Position numbers and translations under genes: made by a program
Part shown: positions 1 to 8,183 of the stretch, one piece after another
Numbering within the stretch: the first letter of the stretch is position 1
How the letters are laid out: each line of letters starts with the position of its first letter
Notes under the pieces: model-generated
Databases searched by the model: none
What the model was told of the DNA's origin: nothing
The model's input: only the letters and a program-made list of their open reading frames with translations
NCBI GenBank assembly: GCA_016281165.1
Contig: JAEEIC010000131.1
Span: 1-36,712, forward strand
Source: Bacillota bacterium
GTDB taxonomy: Bacteria > Bacillota > Clostridia > Peptostreptococcales > Anaerovoracaceae
Direction: 5' to 3'
DNA: 36,712 nt

Positions 1-450
1 CATCGAGAGCCGCAAAAGCTCCCTTTCATATATTTTTTTGTCGTCCGCGCCGAAATCGGGATCTCCCGGGCAGAGCCAGCCGCGGCTCCCCACGACGGCG
101 AAACGGTGCGCGGGATCGACCAGAGCGTCGTTCTGCATAAAATCCACGCTGCCGAAAAGGCCCTTCATCTTCGCCATGCTCGACCACCACAGATCGTGAT
201 TCCCGCGCAGGATGAGTTTTTTGCCGGGAAGACTGTCGAGCCAGGCCAGATCGGGCAGAGCGTCCTCGAGCCTCATCGCCCAGCTGATGTCTCCGGGCAG
301 CAGAATGAGGTCGTCCTCTGCGGCGACCTTCAGCCAGTTCTCCCTCAGTCTCTGCTCGTATCCCGCCCAGGCGGGGCCGAAGACGTCCATGGGCTTGTCT
401 ATGTTCATCCCGAAAGAGAGATGTGTGTCGGCTATCGCGAAAATGTTCAT
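1..450 (-). CDS. Metallophosphoesterase (COG1768-like), 5' part only
   Basis: The gene starts at the ATG at 450 and runs off the left edge, so only the first 150 codons are visible. They carry the calcineurin-type metal-site motifs in order: ADTH near residue 7, GDISW near residue 53, and GNHD followed by two Trp near residue 80. The spacing and the start MNIFAIADTHLSFG match the predicted phosphohydrolases of COG1768. These are presumed cytosolic two-metal phosphoesterases with no settled substrate. The gene lies 58 bp downstream of rmuC on the same strand and has only a weak ribosome site (CAGG), so it may be translated from the rmuC transcript. The family is clear; the substrate is unknown. 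Confidence 0.85.
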   Translation of the reverse strand, partial: MNIFAIADTHLSFGMNIDKPMDVFGPAWAGYEQRLRENWLKVAAEDDLILLPGDISWAMRLEDALPDLAWLDSLPGKKLILRGNHDLWWSSMAKMKGLFGSVDFMQNDALVDPAHRFAVVGSRGWLCPGDPDFGADDKKIYERELLRLSM

Positions 451-508
451 CCTGTCTGACCCGCTATATCATAGCCGAAGCGGGACGCGTTTGCAATAAA
501 CTGCCGGT

Positions 509-1774
509 TCAGTCCTTTTCCCTGTCAGGATCCGGAAGCTTATCTGCCTCTTCGCCAGGGTACTGCAGGCTCTGGACGTCTCTTAAAGAGCGCTGTATCA
601 TCCTCGTCCTGGTACCGACCAGCTTGTCGAGCTCCTTCCCCGCCTGATCGAGCCTCGACTGGGCGGCCGTGAGCACCTCGGCGAATTTGTCGAACTCGCT
701 CTTGACCGTGCCGAGGACCTTCCAGACCCTGCCGGCGTTCTTCTGTATGGCCAGAGTCCTGAAGCCCATCTGCAGGCTGTTGAGCAGGGCTGCCATGGTC
801 GAAGGCCCGGCTATCATCACCCGGCAGCTCCTCTGGACCTCTTCCATCATGCCCAGCTCGACGACTTCCGCGTAAAGGCCCTCAAAGGGCAGGAACATGA
901 CGGCGAAATCGGTCGAGTAAGGCGGGCAGATGTATTTTTCACTGATGTCCTTAGCCGCCTTGCGCACCGCGTAGACGAGCAGCCTCCTGGCTTCGGAGAC
1001 TGCGGCGGGATCGCCGCTCTGGGAGGCCTCCTGCAGCCGGCTGTAGGCGTCGGCCGGGAATTTGGCGTCTATGGGCAGGAGTATGGGCGCCGTCCCGTCG
1101 CCGGGCATCTTCACGGCGTATTCCACCCTTTCGGGCTTCGCCGGGTCGATCTGGGCGTTCTCCAGATATTGCTCGGGGGAAAGAATCTGCTCCAGTATGG
1201 CCTTGAGCTGGATCTCTCCCAGTATGCCGCGCGTTTTGACGTTGGAGAGGACCTTCTTGAGGTCTCCCACGCCCTGCGCCAGGCCCTGCATCTCGCCCAG
1301 GCCCTTGTATACCTGATCAAGGCTCTCCCTCACGCTGGCGAAGGATCTGCCCAGCCTTTCGTCCAGGCTCTGCTGCAGCTTCTCGTCCACCGTGCGGCGC
1401 ATCTGCTCGAGCTGGGCCGCGTTCTCGGCGCGAAGATCCGAGATCTGCTTTTCCACTGTGCTCCTGAGCGCCTCGGAGCGGGCGTCGTCCCTGGCGTACC
1501 TGTCCTCCTGCAGCTTGGCCTGCTGCTCGAAGCCCCTCTGCACGCTCTGGACCATGTCCTGCCTGCTCTCGAGTATGTCCCTTCTGGTCTCCTCTATGTC
1601 GTCGGCCAGGCGGGCGTTCTCAAGGGAGAGGGATCCGAGGGACTTCTCAAGATCCTTCTGCAGCCTCGCCACCCTCTTGCGCATCTTCCTCATGCTCAGG
1701 CCCGCGTAAATGAGGGCCCCGGCCGCGATAAGCGCCGACAAGAACGTTATTATCATGTAGGTCTCTTCAGACAT
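509..1774 (-). CDS. rmuC: RmuC family DNA recombination protein
   Basis: A 421-residue protein with an N-terminal membrane segment (about residues 6-27), a long charged coiled coil (about 28-150) and the conserved RmuC nuclease-like domain (about 150-390). The domain includes the stretch around SNVKTRGILGEIQL and the IDAKFP motif. RmuC proteins are associated with limiting inversions between short inverted repeats in E. coli; the biochemical activity is inferred from the fold. The start at 1774 is preceded by GAGGTGG at suitable spacing. The C-terminal tail is short and acidic. It is divergent from the GH18 gene and co-directional with the downstream phosphoesterase. Confidence 0.93.
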   Translation of the reverse strand: MSEETYMIITFLSALIAAGALIYAGLSMRKMRKRVARLQKDLEKSLGSLSLENARLADDIEETRRDILESRQDMVQSVQRGFEQQAKLQEDRYARDDARSEALRSTVEKQISDLRAENAAQLEQMRRTVDEKLQQSLDERLGRSFASVRESLDQVYKGLGEMQGLAQGVGDLKKVLSNVKTRGILGEIQLKAILEQILSPEQYLENAQIDPAKPERVEYAVKMPGDGTAPILLPIDAKFPADAYSRLQEASQSGDPAAVSEARRLLVYAVRKAAKDISEKYICPPYSTDFAVMFLPFEGLYAEVVELGMMEEVQRSCRVMIAGPSTMAALLNSLQMGFRTLAIQKNAGRVWKVLGTVKSEFDKFAEVLTAAQSRLDQAGKELDKLVGTRTRMIQRSLRDVQSLQYPGEEADKLPDPDREKD

Positions 1775-1809
1775 CGTCCACCTCTTGTTTTGTCCCTCCC
1801 GCGCGGATA

Positions 1810-1838
1810 TTGAAAACAGGATCGTTATAGGTTAAAAT
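1810..1838 (+). promoter_or_regulatory. Predicted sigma-A type promoter for the GH18 gene
   Basis: TTGAAA (1810-1815) and TAAAAT (1833-1838) are separated by 17 bp and lie 25 bp before the GH18 start codon. A purine-rich ribosome site (GAAGGGGAAGGGA) sits between. Visual call only. Confidence 0.6.
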
Positions 1839-1862
1839 ATCGTGAAGGGGAAGGGATGATCC

Positions 1863-3614
1863 ATGAGACATTGCATCTTACGTGAACATTATACCAGAAT
1901 CACGTGTACGTTTTTCTGCGCCCTGATCATTTGTTTTCTGATTTTTTGCGACTTTTCTTTCGCTTCCGGCGTCAACGGCAGCTTCAGGCTCGACGAGTAC
2001 AATTTCGTCCCCCTGCTCTACAGGGGCGAGGAGACCGGCTATCAGGCCTGCACCATAAAGGGCAGCGCCTACATCCCGGTCGAGGCCATGGAGGAATACG
2101 GAGACTGCGGCAGCTTTGAGATCGACGATGAGGGACACCGCGTCGTCTTCACCCCGGCCGAGATGGACATCTTCACCGGCGACGACGAGACAACGGATTT
2201 CATACAGAAGTACTGCGGCAGCTGCAGCCTCTCCTTCAAGAACATCTACAACAGGTATTACGTCTCCCTCAACGTCATGAAGGATTTCATCAGGCTCTCT
2301 TACAATACGGACGGGACCGCGGGGCTTTCGAACGACGACGAGACCGACATAACCTACGTCGATATGGAGCCTCTTTCCGACGAGCAGCGCATGGGCAGGA
2401 CCGTCAGAAAGACCGTGGGAGCGGGCTCCCTCTTCTCTTCCGCTGACGACAGCGTGACGGTCAGAAAGGATCAGCAGGTATATATACTCGGCGAGACTCC
2501 GAGCTTTTATAAGATCAGGACCATCAGCGGGCAGGTCTGCTATGTGAACAGGGAAGACGTGAACGAGACCATGGAGGAGGCTCCCGACTACGACTTCATA
2601 TTCGCGGCCAAGCAGAAGAAGGGCTTCAGGACCAAGATAAATCTGGTCTGGACCAGTCCCAACAGCAACGGCATCAGTTCCCTCGCCCCCGACGCGGCGG
2701 GCATCGACGTAGTCTCGCCGGTCTGGCTCAGCCAGCAGGTCGAGGGCGGCGGCAACGTCACGAGCTTCTGCGACAGGGGCTACACCGATCTCGCCCACGA
2801 AAGAGGCCTTCAGGTCTGGGTCACCCTCAACAACGACATGACCACCACCGGCTCGACCAATTATACCGGCAAGGTGTTCGCCGACTCCTCTCTCAGAAGA
2901 AAGACCATCGCCCAGTATCTCTTCTACGCCATGATGGCGGACGCAGACGGGCTCTGCATCGATTATGAAGACGTGAGGAGCAGCGACGGCGACGGCCTCA
3001 CCCTCTTCACCTCCGAGCTCTCTTACTACTGCGAAAGGCTCGGCCTCTACCTCTCCTCCGCCGTCTATGTCCCGAGCAGCTGGAACTATTCGATCTATCA
3101 GTACGACCTCGTCTCAGACAGTCTCGATTATTTCTGCGTCATGACCTACGATGAGCATTTCAACGGCAGCCTCTACGCCGGGTCGGTATCCTCCGAGCCC
3201 TTCTACACGGAGATGATCGAAGAGATGCTCAAATACACCTCAGCCGACAAGGTCCTCATGGGCATACCCTTCTATACCAGGATCTGGACGGTAGACGACC
3301 AGAACAGGAGGCAGGGAGTGCAGGCGGTGATCATGAGCACCGCCAGGGAAAGAGTCAAAAATGCCGGCGCCGCCGCCGAATGGTCTTCGGAAGACGGACA
3401 GTATTTCGCCAGCTGGAAGGACGGCGACCTGACGGTAAAGGTCTGGCTGGAGGACGCCCGTTCCATCGCCGAGAGGCTCAGCAACGTCTATTACTACGAT
3501 ATCGCCGGCAGCTGCTGCTGGAGATACGGCCAGCAGGAGGAAGGCGTCATGGATGTTTTCGAGGAGATCTACAAGAACGGGATCTCCCCCGGCGCTTTCA
3601 CCGATCCTTACTGA
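1863..3614 (+). CDS. Secreted GH18-type glycoside hydrolase with SH3-like and N-terminal substrate-recognition-like domains
   Basis: A 583-residue protein with a hydrophobic signal or anchor (about residues 12-34). Residues 38-150 resemble the copper amine oxidase N-terminal-like domain of Bacillota cell-wall proteins, for example in the stretch around IPVEAMEEYG. A bacterial SH3-like segment follows (about 195-235) and then a GH18 TIM-barrel (about 255-570). The GH18 core motif is DGLCIDYE (residues 362-369). The catalytic Glu369 and Asp367 are present, but the usual first Asp or Asn is Cys365. A later MTYDEH (427-432) matches the GH18 Tyr/Asp strand. The SH3 part suggests wall binding; a role in peptidoglycan or chitin-like polymer cleavage is inferred. 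It is the only plus-strand gene for several kb on either side, apart from the small zinc-ribbon gene. Confidence 0.85.
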   Translation: MRHCILREHYTRITCTFFCALIICFLIFCDFSFASGVNGSFRLDEYNFVPLLYRGEETGYQACTIKGSAYIPVEAMEEYGDCGSFEIDDEGHRVVFTPAEMDIFTGDDETTDFIQKYCGSCSLSFKNIYNRYYVSLNVMKDFIRLSYNTDGTAGLSNDDETDITYVDMEPLSDEQRMGRTVRKTVGAGSLFSSADDSVTVRKDQQVYILGETPSFYKIRTISGQVCYVNREDVNETMEEAPDYDFIFAAKQKKGFRTKINLVWTSPNSNGISSLAPDAAGIDVVSPVWLSQQVEGGGNVTSFCDRGYTDLAHERGLQVWVTLNNDMTTTGSTNYTGKVFADSSLRRKTIAQYLFYAMMADADGLCIDYEDVRSSDGDGLTLFTSELSYYCERLGLYLSSAVYVPSSWNYSIYQYDLVSDSLDYFCVMTYDEHFNGSLYAGSVSSEPFYTEMIEEMLKYTSADKVLMGIPFYTRIWTVDDQNRRQGVQAVIMSTARERVKNAGAAAEWSSEDGQYFASWKDGDLTVKVWLEDARSIAERLSNVYYYDIAGSCCWRYGQQEEGVMDVFEEIYKNGISPGAFTDPY

Positions 3615-3656
3615 TCCGGGAGAGTTTACATAATAAACATTATGCTATTGCATGAC

Positions 3657-3684
3657 AATACCGGCCCCTTTCGGGACCGGTATT
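3657..3684. terminator. Bidirectional hairpin between convergent genes
   Basis: An AATACCGG/CCGGTATT stem continues, after one mismatch, into CCC/GGG with a TTTC loop. It lies between the convergent 3' ends of the GH18 gene and the ispH-rpsA fusion. Confidence 0.7.
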
Positions 3685-3706
3685 TATTCAGCAGACGTAT
3701 TATGTC

Positions 3707-5722
3707 TTACTCTTCCGCGGGAGCTTCGGCCTGGGGCTCGGCAGGCTCTTCAGCCTTGGGCTCGGCCTTCTCCTCGTAGATCTGCGGATCGATAGTGGCC
3801 TTGATGCTGAGGGAGATCCTCTTCCTGTCCTTATCGATCTCGAGGATCTTGGCGTTGACGATCTGTCCGATGGAGAGCTCGTCGCTGATCTTGGCTACTC
3901 TCTTGTGAGCGACCTCGGAGATGTGTACGAGACCGTCGAGTCCGGGAGCGAGCTCTACGAACGCGCCGTATTCCTTGATCTGTACCACCTTGCCGGTGAT
4001 GATGTCGCCTTCGTGATACTTCTCATCGATGACGGACCAGGGCTCGGGGTTGTTCTGCTTCATGCCCAGAGAGATCTTTCCTTTTTCGACGTCCATCTTG
4101 AGGATCTTGACGTTCACGATCTGACCGATCTCCAGAGCCTCCTGCGGGTGCTTGAGCTTGCCCCAGGAGATCTCGGATATATGGAGAAGTCCGTCGATGC
4201 CGCCGATGTCTACGAACGCGCCGTAATCGGTGAATCTCATGATCTTCCCTTCGACAACATCGCCAACATTGAGAGTCTGCCAGATCTGGTCGATCTTCTT
4301 CTTCTTCTCTTCGATGAGGAACTGCTTGTGGCTGAAGACGGCCTTGTTCCTCTTGGAGTCGACTCTGGTCACCTTGACGGGCAGAGTCTGGCCGATGAAC
4401 TCGGCAGCGGTCTCGACATAGTGATCGGCGAGCTGGGACATGGGGATGAAGCCCGAGATGTCCTTGTAATTGGCGATGACTCCGCCCTTTACCTCTTTGA
4501 CCACGGTGACGTTGACTACTTCGCCCGTGTTGGAGACGTTGTTGATCTCATCCCAGTATTCGCCGGACTGGATCCTCTTGTTGGAGAGCAGGATATTCCC
4601 GTCTCCGTCGTCGGTCTTGATGACCTTGGCCTGGACTTCATCGCCCTCTTTGAACATGTCGGTCAGTTCCTGGCCCTCTTCTCTTGCGGTCTCTTCCTTG
4701 GGAAGCATACCGTCTTTCTTGCAGCCGAGGTTCAGGACCACGTAATCATTGGTCACCTGGACGACCTTGCCGGTCACGACTTCTCCTCTGCCGGGAAGCT
4801 TCAGGGACTTGTCTATCTCGTCCATGAAAGCTGCCATCTCGTTCATTTCTTCGTTCTGCTGGTCTTTGGTGAATTCTTCACTCATGTTGGCAATAACCTC
4901 CTTAATTATGCGTTCAGGAACAGATGCTCCCGCCGCAACGCCTATCTTATTATACTTTTTAACAAGTTTCAAGTCTAAATCTGAAATTCCTTCAATAAAC
5001 AGGCTCTGAGGACATTTGTTTTTGCATATTTCGTAAAGTTTTTTCGAATTTGAGCTGGCGGGATCGCCGATGACGACCATGCACTCGCATTCGGAGGCCA
5101 GTTTTTCGGCGCTCTCCTGCCTTTCGCGGGTGGCCCGGCATATAGTGTCATGTATGACGAGATCATGGCATATGCTCCCGAAAACGCGGCAGATATCCTC
5201 GAACCTCTTCGCGGTCATGGTCGTCTGGGCGGCTATGCTCACGGGGATATCGGCGCATCTGCGGGCGAGCTCTTCGGCTTCTTCCCCGCTCTGCACTGCC
5301 CCGAGGCTCATGGGGCTGCTGCCGAGTATGCCCTTCACCTCGGGATGCTCTCTGTCGCCTATGACTATGAAGCGGCGGCCCTGTTCGCCCGCCTCCTTTG
5401 CCAGCCGGTGTATGCGCGAGACGAAGGGACAGGTGGCGTCCACCAGCTCTATGCCCTTCTCTTTCGCGGTCTTATAGGTGGCGTCGGGCTCTCCGTGCGC
5501 CCTGATGAAGACTCTTGAGCCCGCCGGCGCCTCTTCTATGGATGAGACCGTGATGAGGCCCTTCTTTCCCAGCTCGTCGGTAACAGCCGTATTGTGTATG
5601 AGCTGGCCAATGCAGTAAAGCTCTTCACCCGCGTGAAGCCTCAGTTCCTCCTCGGCGGCGGCGACTGCCTTGGTGACTCCGAAGCAGAATCCCGCGTGCT
5701 CCGCCAGAGTAATGGTCCTCAT
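3707..5722 (-). CDS. ispH-rpsA: Fused HMBPP reductase (IspH) and ribosomal protein S1
   Basis: A 671-residue fusion. Residues 1-279 are IspH, the last enzyme of the MEP isoprenoid pathway, which reduces HMBPP to IPP and DMAPP. The three [4Fe-4S] cysteines are C13, C98 (DATCPF) and C195 (HDTICRAT), and the substrate-site residues appear in HNTAV (H43), HGEP (H76), HPE (126-128), QTT and SSNSKKL. Residues 310-640 hold four S1 RNA-binding repeats; the last two carry the canonical YGAFVD/E and GLLHISE or GLVHISE signatures. An acidic Pro/Ala/Glu tail follows. This fusion is established in many Clostridia. The start at 5722 has AGGAG 8 nt upstream. A second strong start signal lies at the junction and is listed separately. 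Confidence 0.96.
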   Translation of the reverse strand: MRTITLAEHAGFCFGVTKAVAAAEEELRLHAGEELYCIGQLIHNTAVTDELGKKGLITVSSIEEAPAGSRVFIRAHGEPDATYKTAKEKGIELVDATCPFVSRIHRLAKEAGEQGRRFIVIGDREHPEVKGILGSSPMSLGAVQSGEEAEELARRCADIPVSIAAQTTMTAKRFEDICRVFGSICHDLVIHDTICRATRERQESAEKLASECECMVVIGDPASSNSKKLYEICKNKCPQSLFIEGISDLDLKLVKKYNKIGVAAGASVPERIIKEVIANMSEEFTKDQQNEEMNEMAAFMDEIDKSLKLPGRGEVVTGKVVQVTNDYVVLNLGCKKDGMLPKEETAREEGQELTDMFKEGDEVQAKVIKTDDGDGNILLSNKRIQSGEYWDEINNVSNTGEVVNVTVVKEVKGGVIANYKDISGFIPMSQLADHYVETAAEFIGQTLPVKVTRVDSKRNKAVFSHKQFLIEEKKKKIDQIWQTLNVGDVVEGKIMRFTDYGAFVDIGGIDGLLHISEISWGKLKHPQEALEIGQIVNVKILKMDVEKGKISLGMKQNNPEPWSVIDEKYHEGDIITGKVVQIKEYGAFVELAPGLDGLVHISEVAHKRVAKISDELSIGQIVNAKILEIDKDRKRISLSIKATIDPQIYEEKAEPKAEEPAEPQAEAPAEE
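4883..4903 (-). promoter_or_regulatory. Internal ribosome binding site and start for free S1
   Basis: Inside the fused gene, exactly at the domain junction, AAGGAGGTT (4903-4895) lies 9 nt before an in-frame ATG (4885-4883) encoding Met280. From there a 392-residue protein would contain all four S1 repeats and no IspH. The SD match is better than that of the annotated start at 5722. Separate translation of S1 is inferred. Confidence 0.6.
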
Positions 5723-5771
5723 TTTGTGTTCTCCTTTGTATTACGCAGCGTTTTTCATCGTTATGTTCATT

Positions 5772-5799
5772 ATTGTAACACAAAACAGGCAGGATGTAA
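5772..5799 (-). promoter_or_regulatory. Predicted promoter for ispH-rpsA
   Basis: On the minus strand, TTACAT (5799-5794), a 16-bp spacer and TACAAT (5777-5772) preceded by TGT (extended -10 form). It lies about 50 bp upstream of the start codon in an AT-rich gap. Confidence 0.5.
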
Positions 5800-5851
5800 T
5801 TATCATATATTGCCAATATTGCTACGATATGCCTATCAAAACAACTTTCTT

Positions 5852-5880
5852 TTGAGTTTCATAAAAAAGCATTTTACAAA
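5852..5880 (+). promoter_or_regulatory. Predicted promoter for the zinc-ribbon gene
   Basis: TTGAGT (5852-5857), 17 bp, TACAAA (5875-5880), about 67 bp upstream of the start codon. Both hexamers match only four of six consensus bases, so this is a weak call. The surrounding AT-rich gap (5723-5946) holds nothing else recognisable. Confidence 0.35.
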
Positions 5881-5946
5881 TAATGTTCTCGAGAATATAA
5901 TCAACTTATCAACCCTCTTCTCAAAAACAAAGGAGATCAAAAGATT

Positions 5947-6135
5947 ATGGAAGACAAGGTATTGGTTTGTCAGGACTGCGGAAAGGAATTCGTCTTTACC
6001 GTAGGCGAGCAGATGTTCTACAAGGAAAAAGGATTCGACAACGAGCCCAAGAGATGCAAAGAATGCAGAGATAAAAGAAAGGCCATGAGAAGACAGAGAG
6101 AGGCCGAAGCTTCTGAGACTCCTGCTGTAGAATAA
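5947..6135 (+). CDS. Small zinc-ribbon protein (62 aa)
   Basis: A 62-residue protein with CQDC near the N-terminus and CKEC about 30 residues later, separated by a short strand-rich stretch, and a basic then acidic tail (KRKAMRRQRE...). This is the layout of the short probable zinc-ribbon proteins common in Clostridia, whose function is not established; nucleic-acid or ribosome contact is only a guess. The ribosome site AAGGAGAT lies 9 nt upstream of the ATG. The gene is monocistronic and ends in a strong hairpin. Confidence 0.85.
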   Translation: MEDKVLVCQDCGKEFVFTVGEQMFYKEKGFDNEPKRCKECRDKRKAMRRQREAEASETPAVE

Positions 6136-6154
6136 ACTATTTGGACAGACGTCG

Positions 6155-6195
6155 AAACAGGGCCGCGGAAAATACCGCAGCCCTGTTTTATTTTG
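6155..6195 (+). terminator. Rho-independent terminator after the zinc-ribbon gene
   Basis: AAACAGGGC pairs with GCCCTGTTT, with a further GCGG/CCGC inner stem, followed by TATTTTG. It is also placed to separate the convergent desulfidase gene. Confidence 0.8.
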
Positions 6196-6217
6196 TTTAT
6201 CGCTTTTTTATCGCCTG

Positions 6218-7501
6218 CTACTCGTCTTCGAGCATTATGTTGAGTATCTCCACGTCGGTGGACTTCATGCCGGTCTTGCCCATGCGGCCCACGCTGGCAA
6301 TGGTCCCTTCGATATCGCTCTTTACTATGCCTTCGCCGGGAGCGAAGACCCGGCCGTTTTCGGCCATGTTGAGAGAAGTGAGAGCGGTCTCCACGGCAGA
6401 CGCGATCTTGGCCGCGCAGGAGGGCTTGGCTCCGTCGCAGACCATGCCGCCGATCGTGGCGATGGTGTTTGTCACGGTATCGCAGATGACCTTATAGTCT
6501 TTACCCAGCATCCAGGCGATGCCGGCCGCGGAACCTGCCGCCGCGCTCACCGCTCCGCAGTAGGCGGAGAGATTGCCTATGTAGCGCTTCTGATGGCAGG
6601 CGACGAGATCGGCCAAAGCCAGGGCCCTGAGCATGCGCTCCCTGGGGATGTTGTAATGCAGGGCGTAGATGTACAAGGGCATGGAAACGGTGATGCCCTG
6701 ATTGCCGCTGCCCGAGTTGATGACCACCGGGAGCGGGCAGCCGCTCATCCTGGCGTCGCTGCCGGCGGCAGCGTAGGCTCTCGCCTTTATCTGGACGGAG
6801 GGCCCGCCCGCGTATTCGAGCAGGGTCTGCCCTACCTTGACGCCGTAGTCCTTCGTCAGGCCCTCTTTGGCGATGGCCAGATTGCAGTCTATCTGGGTCT
6901 GGACGAGATCCTCGAACTCGCTGAGAGCGGCGTTCTCGGCGTAATCGATGATGTCTTTCATATTGAGAGTGGATCTGTCGATGACGAAGGCGCCGGCCGC
7001 TTTGTTCTTCTCATCGTTCTTCTCGAAGACAGTTTCGCCGTTTTTGGTGATCTTTACGATGTTGTTGTGCTTCTCCTTGAGGAGCACGGAAGCCTCTTCA
7101 TCGCCTTTGCTCAGCTTCACGTCTATGTACAGATTCTCTACTCCCTCGGCCAGTTCCGCCTTGCAGAAGTCGGTCTTCAGCAGCTCGGCGGTCTTCTCTA
7201 TATCTTCGGGCTTTACGGACTGGAGCACCGAAAGCTCTCTGTCGGGATCTCCTCCCACCAGGCCCAGGACCGCCGCCGCGCCGATGCCCTTCATGCCGCC
7301 CGAATTGGGGACGGTGACTCCCTTTACGTTCTTTACTATATTGCCGCTGCAGCGGACCACGCAGTGATCCGGCATGGTCCCCAGCACACTGCGGGCCTTG
7401 GCGGCAGCATACGCGACTGCTATTGGCTCTGTGCAGCCGAGAGCCTTGATGAGCTCGCTTTTTAGTATCGCTGTGTATTGTTCCTTGATACAGTCGTTCA
7501 T
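6218..7501 (-). CDS. L-cysteine desulfidase / UPF0597 (CyuA, YhaM) family protein
   Basis: A 427-residue protein starting at the ATG at 7501, where GGAGG lies 5 nt upstream. A longer reading frame to 7579 has no ribosome site and would run through the promoter. The family signature is clear: LGCTEP near residue 23, NSGGMKG, NSGSGNQG, the YCGAVSAAAGSAAG segment and VCDGAKPSC near the C-terminus. The conserved cysteines are those expected to hold the [4Fe-4S] cluster related to that of L-serine dehydratase. Members release sulfide, ammonia and pyruvate from L-cysteine. It stands alone, so cysteine detoxification or catabolism is inferred from the family only. Confidence 0.9.
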   Translation of the reverse strand: MNDCIKEQYTAILKSELIKALGCTEPIAVAYAAAKARSVLGTMPDHCVVRCSGNIVKNVKGVTVPNSGGMKGIGAAAVLGLVGGDPDRELSVLQSVKPEDIEKTAELLKTDFCKAELAEGVENLYIDVKLSKGDEEASVLLKEKHNNIVKITKNGETVFEKNDEKNKAAGAFVIDRSTLNMKDIIDYAENAALSEFEDLVQTQIDCNLAIAKEGLTKDYGVKVGQTLLEYAGGPSVQIKARAYAAAGSDARMSGCPLPVVINSGSGNQGITVSMPLYIYALHYNIPRERMLRALALADLVACHQKRYIGNLSAYCGAVSAAAGSAAGIAWMLGKDYKVICDTVTNTIATIGGMVCDGAKPSCAAKIASAVETALTSLNMAENGRVFAPGEGIVKSDIEGTIASVGRMGKTGMKSTDVEILNIMLEDE

Positions 7502-7519
7502 CTTTTCCTCCGTGTTCGT

Positions 7520-7567
7520 GTATTGAACGTTTGGATTATACCACTGAAAAGACGCACTGTTCAATAC
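7520..7567 (-). promoter_or_regulatory. Desulfidase promoter bracketed by a 9-bp inverted repeat
   Basis: Minus-strand promoter: TTGAAC (7564-7559), 18 bp, TATAAT (7540-7535) with a TGG extension. The perfect inverted repeat GTATTGAAC (7520-7528) and GTTCAATAC (7559-7567) places one arm over the -35 element and the other at the expected transcription start. This geometry suggests a repressor operator. Confidence 0.65.
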
Positions 7568-7659
7568 AATTATGGACAAGGATGCGCGAACAGACCGGTC
7601 TCATTCTGATCCGCGGCTGCCGCTTTTTCTGTTCAGCCACGGTGAGGCGCGCTGAGCTC

Positions 7660-8181
7660 TCACTGCCCAAGCTCCCTTTCCACCTCGCCGAGGAGCCTGA
7701 TCAGCCCTTTTTCGTCTCCCGCCGGCGGGAGCCCTCTCTGCTCAAGGATCGCGAGCAGCTCCCCCGCTCCGAGGCGCGGAAAAGACTGATCCAAAGACCG
7801 GAGGAAGCCTCTCATATCGCGGGGGACATCCGCGCCGGGGCCTCTGATGATCAGGCGCGCGAAGCCCCGCTCATCGAGATAGATATCTTCCGGGGCAGTT
7901 GACGTGAGCGTCGGATCGATGAACCAGTCCCGGCAGGTCTGCCTCGCTTCACATACGGATCTCATGATCCTGATTGTCTTAAGCAGCCCGGCCAGCCCTC
8001 CCCGCTCCCCGTCCTTTAATAGCTCCTTCGCGCCGGTCGATCCGGCGGTATCGGCGCAGATCACTGTCTGTCCACTCTCATCCTCGTAATACGACGAAGG
8101 GACGAGGGCCGGACAGCGTCCGCGCCTGATGACAGCCAGCACATGCGGGGGAAGGCCGTTCTTTTCAAAACAGATCCTCAT
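7660..8181 (-). CDS. DUF6382-like protein at the end of the Tad operon
   Basis: A 173-residue protein. The stretch around LAGLLKTIRIMRSVCEA, followed by FIDPTLTSTAPEDIYLDERG, resembles the N-terminal region (DUF6382) of FHA-domain proteins found beside Tad loci in Bacillota. Here the protein stops after this region and has no FHA domain or membrane segment. I chose the ATG at 8181 because a GGGGAGGGG ribosome site precedes it; an upstream in-frame ATG at 8202 overlaps the preceding gene. A role in pilus assembly or its signalling is inferred from position. The 158 bp downstream show no clear terminator. Confidence 0.6.
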   Translation of the reverse strand: MRICFEKNGLPPHVLAVIRRGRCPALVPSSYYEDESGQTVICADTAGSTGAKELLKDGERGGLAGLLKTIRIMRSVCEARQTCRDWFIDPTLTSTAPEDIYLDERGFARLIIRGPGADVPRDMRGFLRSLDQSFPRLGAGELLAILEQRGLPPAGDEKGLIRLLGEVERELGQ

Positions 8182-8183
8182 CC

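Noticed and set aside
7603..7632. A GCGG/CCGC hairpin followed by TTTTT as a terminator of the Tad operon
   Set aside because: The T run is on the plus strand, while the operon runs leftward and no plus-strand gene precedes it; the stem is only 4-5 bp.
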